Positions 63,802 through 64,000 of a stretch of DNA of 64,000 nt are shown piece after piece (the stretch's first letter is position 1; each line of letters begins with the position of its first letter). A program made the position numbers and the translations under genes. This DNA comes from Gp13-AA77 sp035949375 (GTDB taxonomy: Bacteria > Acidobacteriota > Terriglobia > UBA7540): positions 23,803 through 87,802 of the forward strand of contig DASZIG010000081.1 in assembly GCA_035949375.1 (NCBI GenBank). Direction: 5' to 3'. Under the pieces are notes generated by a model. It was given only the letters and a program-made list of their open reading frames with translations, did not search any database and was not told the DNA's origin.

Positions 63802-64000
63802 TCAGCTGATCTGGCCCGGTGGATACGGGTTGGTTGGGGTCGCCCGGAGCCGCACGCCCCGGGTGAACTCCTCGAACGAGTGCTGGGCCGTCAACGGCAC
63901 AGTCACCGTGCCTAACGCCCTGGCGGGCGGCCCTCCCCAGAAAGCTCGAGGAGGCACGTTGCGGCTCACCACCGTGCCGGCCTTGATCACTGCGCCCTCA
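63802..64000 (-). CDS. Hexapeptide-repeat acetyltransferase, C-terminal part (cut by window edge)
   Basis: The C-terminal 65 or so residues of a protein whose frame stays open to the right edge. It starts EGAVIKAGTVVSRNVPP, continues with the WGGPPAR motif and ends in LRATPTNPYPPGQIS. This fits the end of a left-handed beta-helix (LbH) acyltransferase. Such enzymes O- or N-acetylate sugars in polysaccharide clusters. The ATG at 63990 is an internal codon, not the start. It is the next gene upstream in the same minus-strand run. Confidence 0.8.
   Translation of the reverse strand, partial: EGAVIKAGTVVSRNVPPRAFWGGPPARALGTVTVPLTAQHSFEEFTRGVRLRATPTNPYPPGQIS

Overview
The window is high-GC bacterial DNA whose gene content points to an Acidobacteriota-like soil bacterium. 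The clues are a 1277-residue Oar-type TonB receptor with an N-terminal carboxypeptidase-regulatory domain, several long secreted TPR proteins, an ECF sigma factor next to a giant FecR-like protein, a VOC-SpoIIE fusion and a PEP-CTERM/exosortase locus. This is inferred from family content only. No rRNA, tRNA, IS element or CRISPR array was seen.

Layout. 1-8.5 kb: the broken end of a VOC-SpoIIE phosphatase gene, a DinB protein, and a minus-strand run that reads ECF sigma, zinc-finger/FecR protein, then two ABC ATPase-permease pairs. A short tandem-repeat block lies inside that run. 8.9-20.6 kb: a methyltransferase, a secreted GH36 alpha-galactosidase, three exported TPR proteins, and an unrecognised protein next to a Tat-exported alkaline-phosphatase-like protein. 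20.7-30.8 kb: a galactoside-use block made of the Oar/TonB receptor, a LacI-family regulator with two tandem operator-like palindromes at the receptor promoter, galT, galK and an exported GH2 hydrolase. 31-33.5 kb: a structured leader ahead of a secreted choice-of-anchor-D protein, and a PEP-CTERM protein.

34.1-39.7 kb is an exosortase and exopolysaccharide operon on the minus strand: VanZ/LamG protein, Wzz-type chain-length protein, BY-kinase, LuxR-type regulator and exosortase. From 40 kb to the right edge lies a biosynthetic region without NRPS or PKS modules. On the plus strand are a class-IV aminotransferase, a carrier-thioesterase protein and a ThDP enzyme. On the minus strand are an AMP-forming ligase, a homoserine acyltransferase, an O-acylhomoserine sulfhydrylase, a flavoprotein, an asparagine-synthetase-like amidotransferase, a FemAB-like acyltransferase and a second carrier-thioesterase protein. 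These are followed by a heme-motif/terpene-cyclase-fold protein, a GT2 glycosyltransferase, an aspartokinase, an ATP-grasp ligase, a NadE-like enzyme, a second AMP ligase, a free acyl carrier protein, a second amidotransferase and a hexapeptide acetyltransferase.

How the parts may work together. Several of the last genes (ligase, ACP, amidotransferase, FemAB) belong to families known from exosortase-associated polysaccharide loci. I infer that the right-hand 24 kb makes an aspartate/homoserine-derived, amide-bearing acyl unit that decorates a surface glycan or is released as a small molecule. The most striking detail is a complementary pair of carrier-thioesterase proteins. One has lost the phosphopantetheine serine but keeps a complete thioesterase triad. 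The other keeps the serine but has a cysteine nucleophile and lacks the thioesterase histidine.
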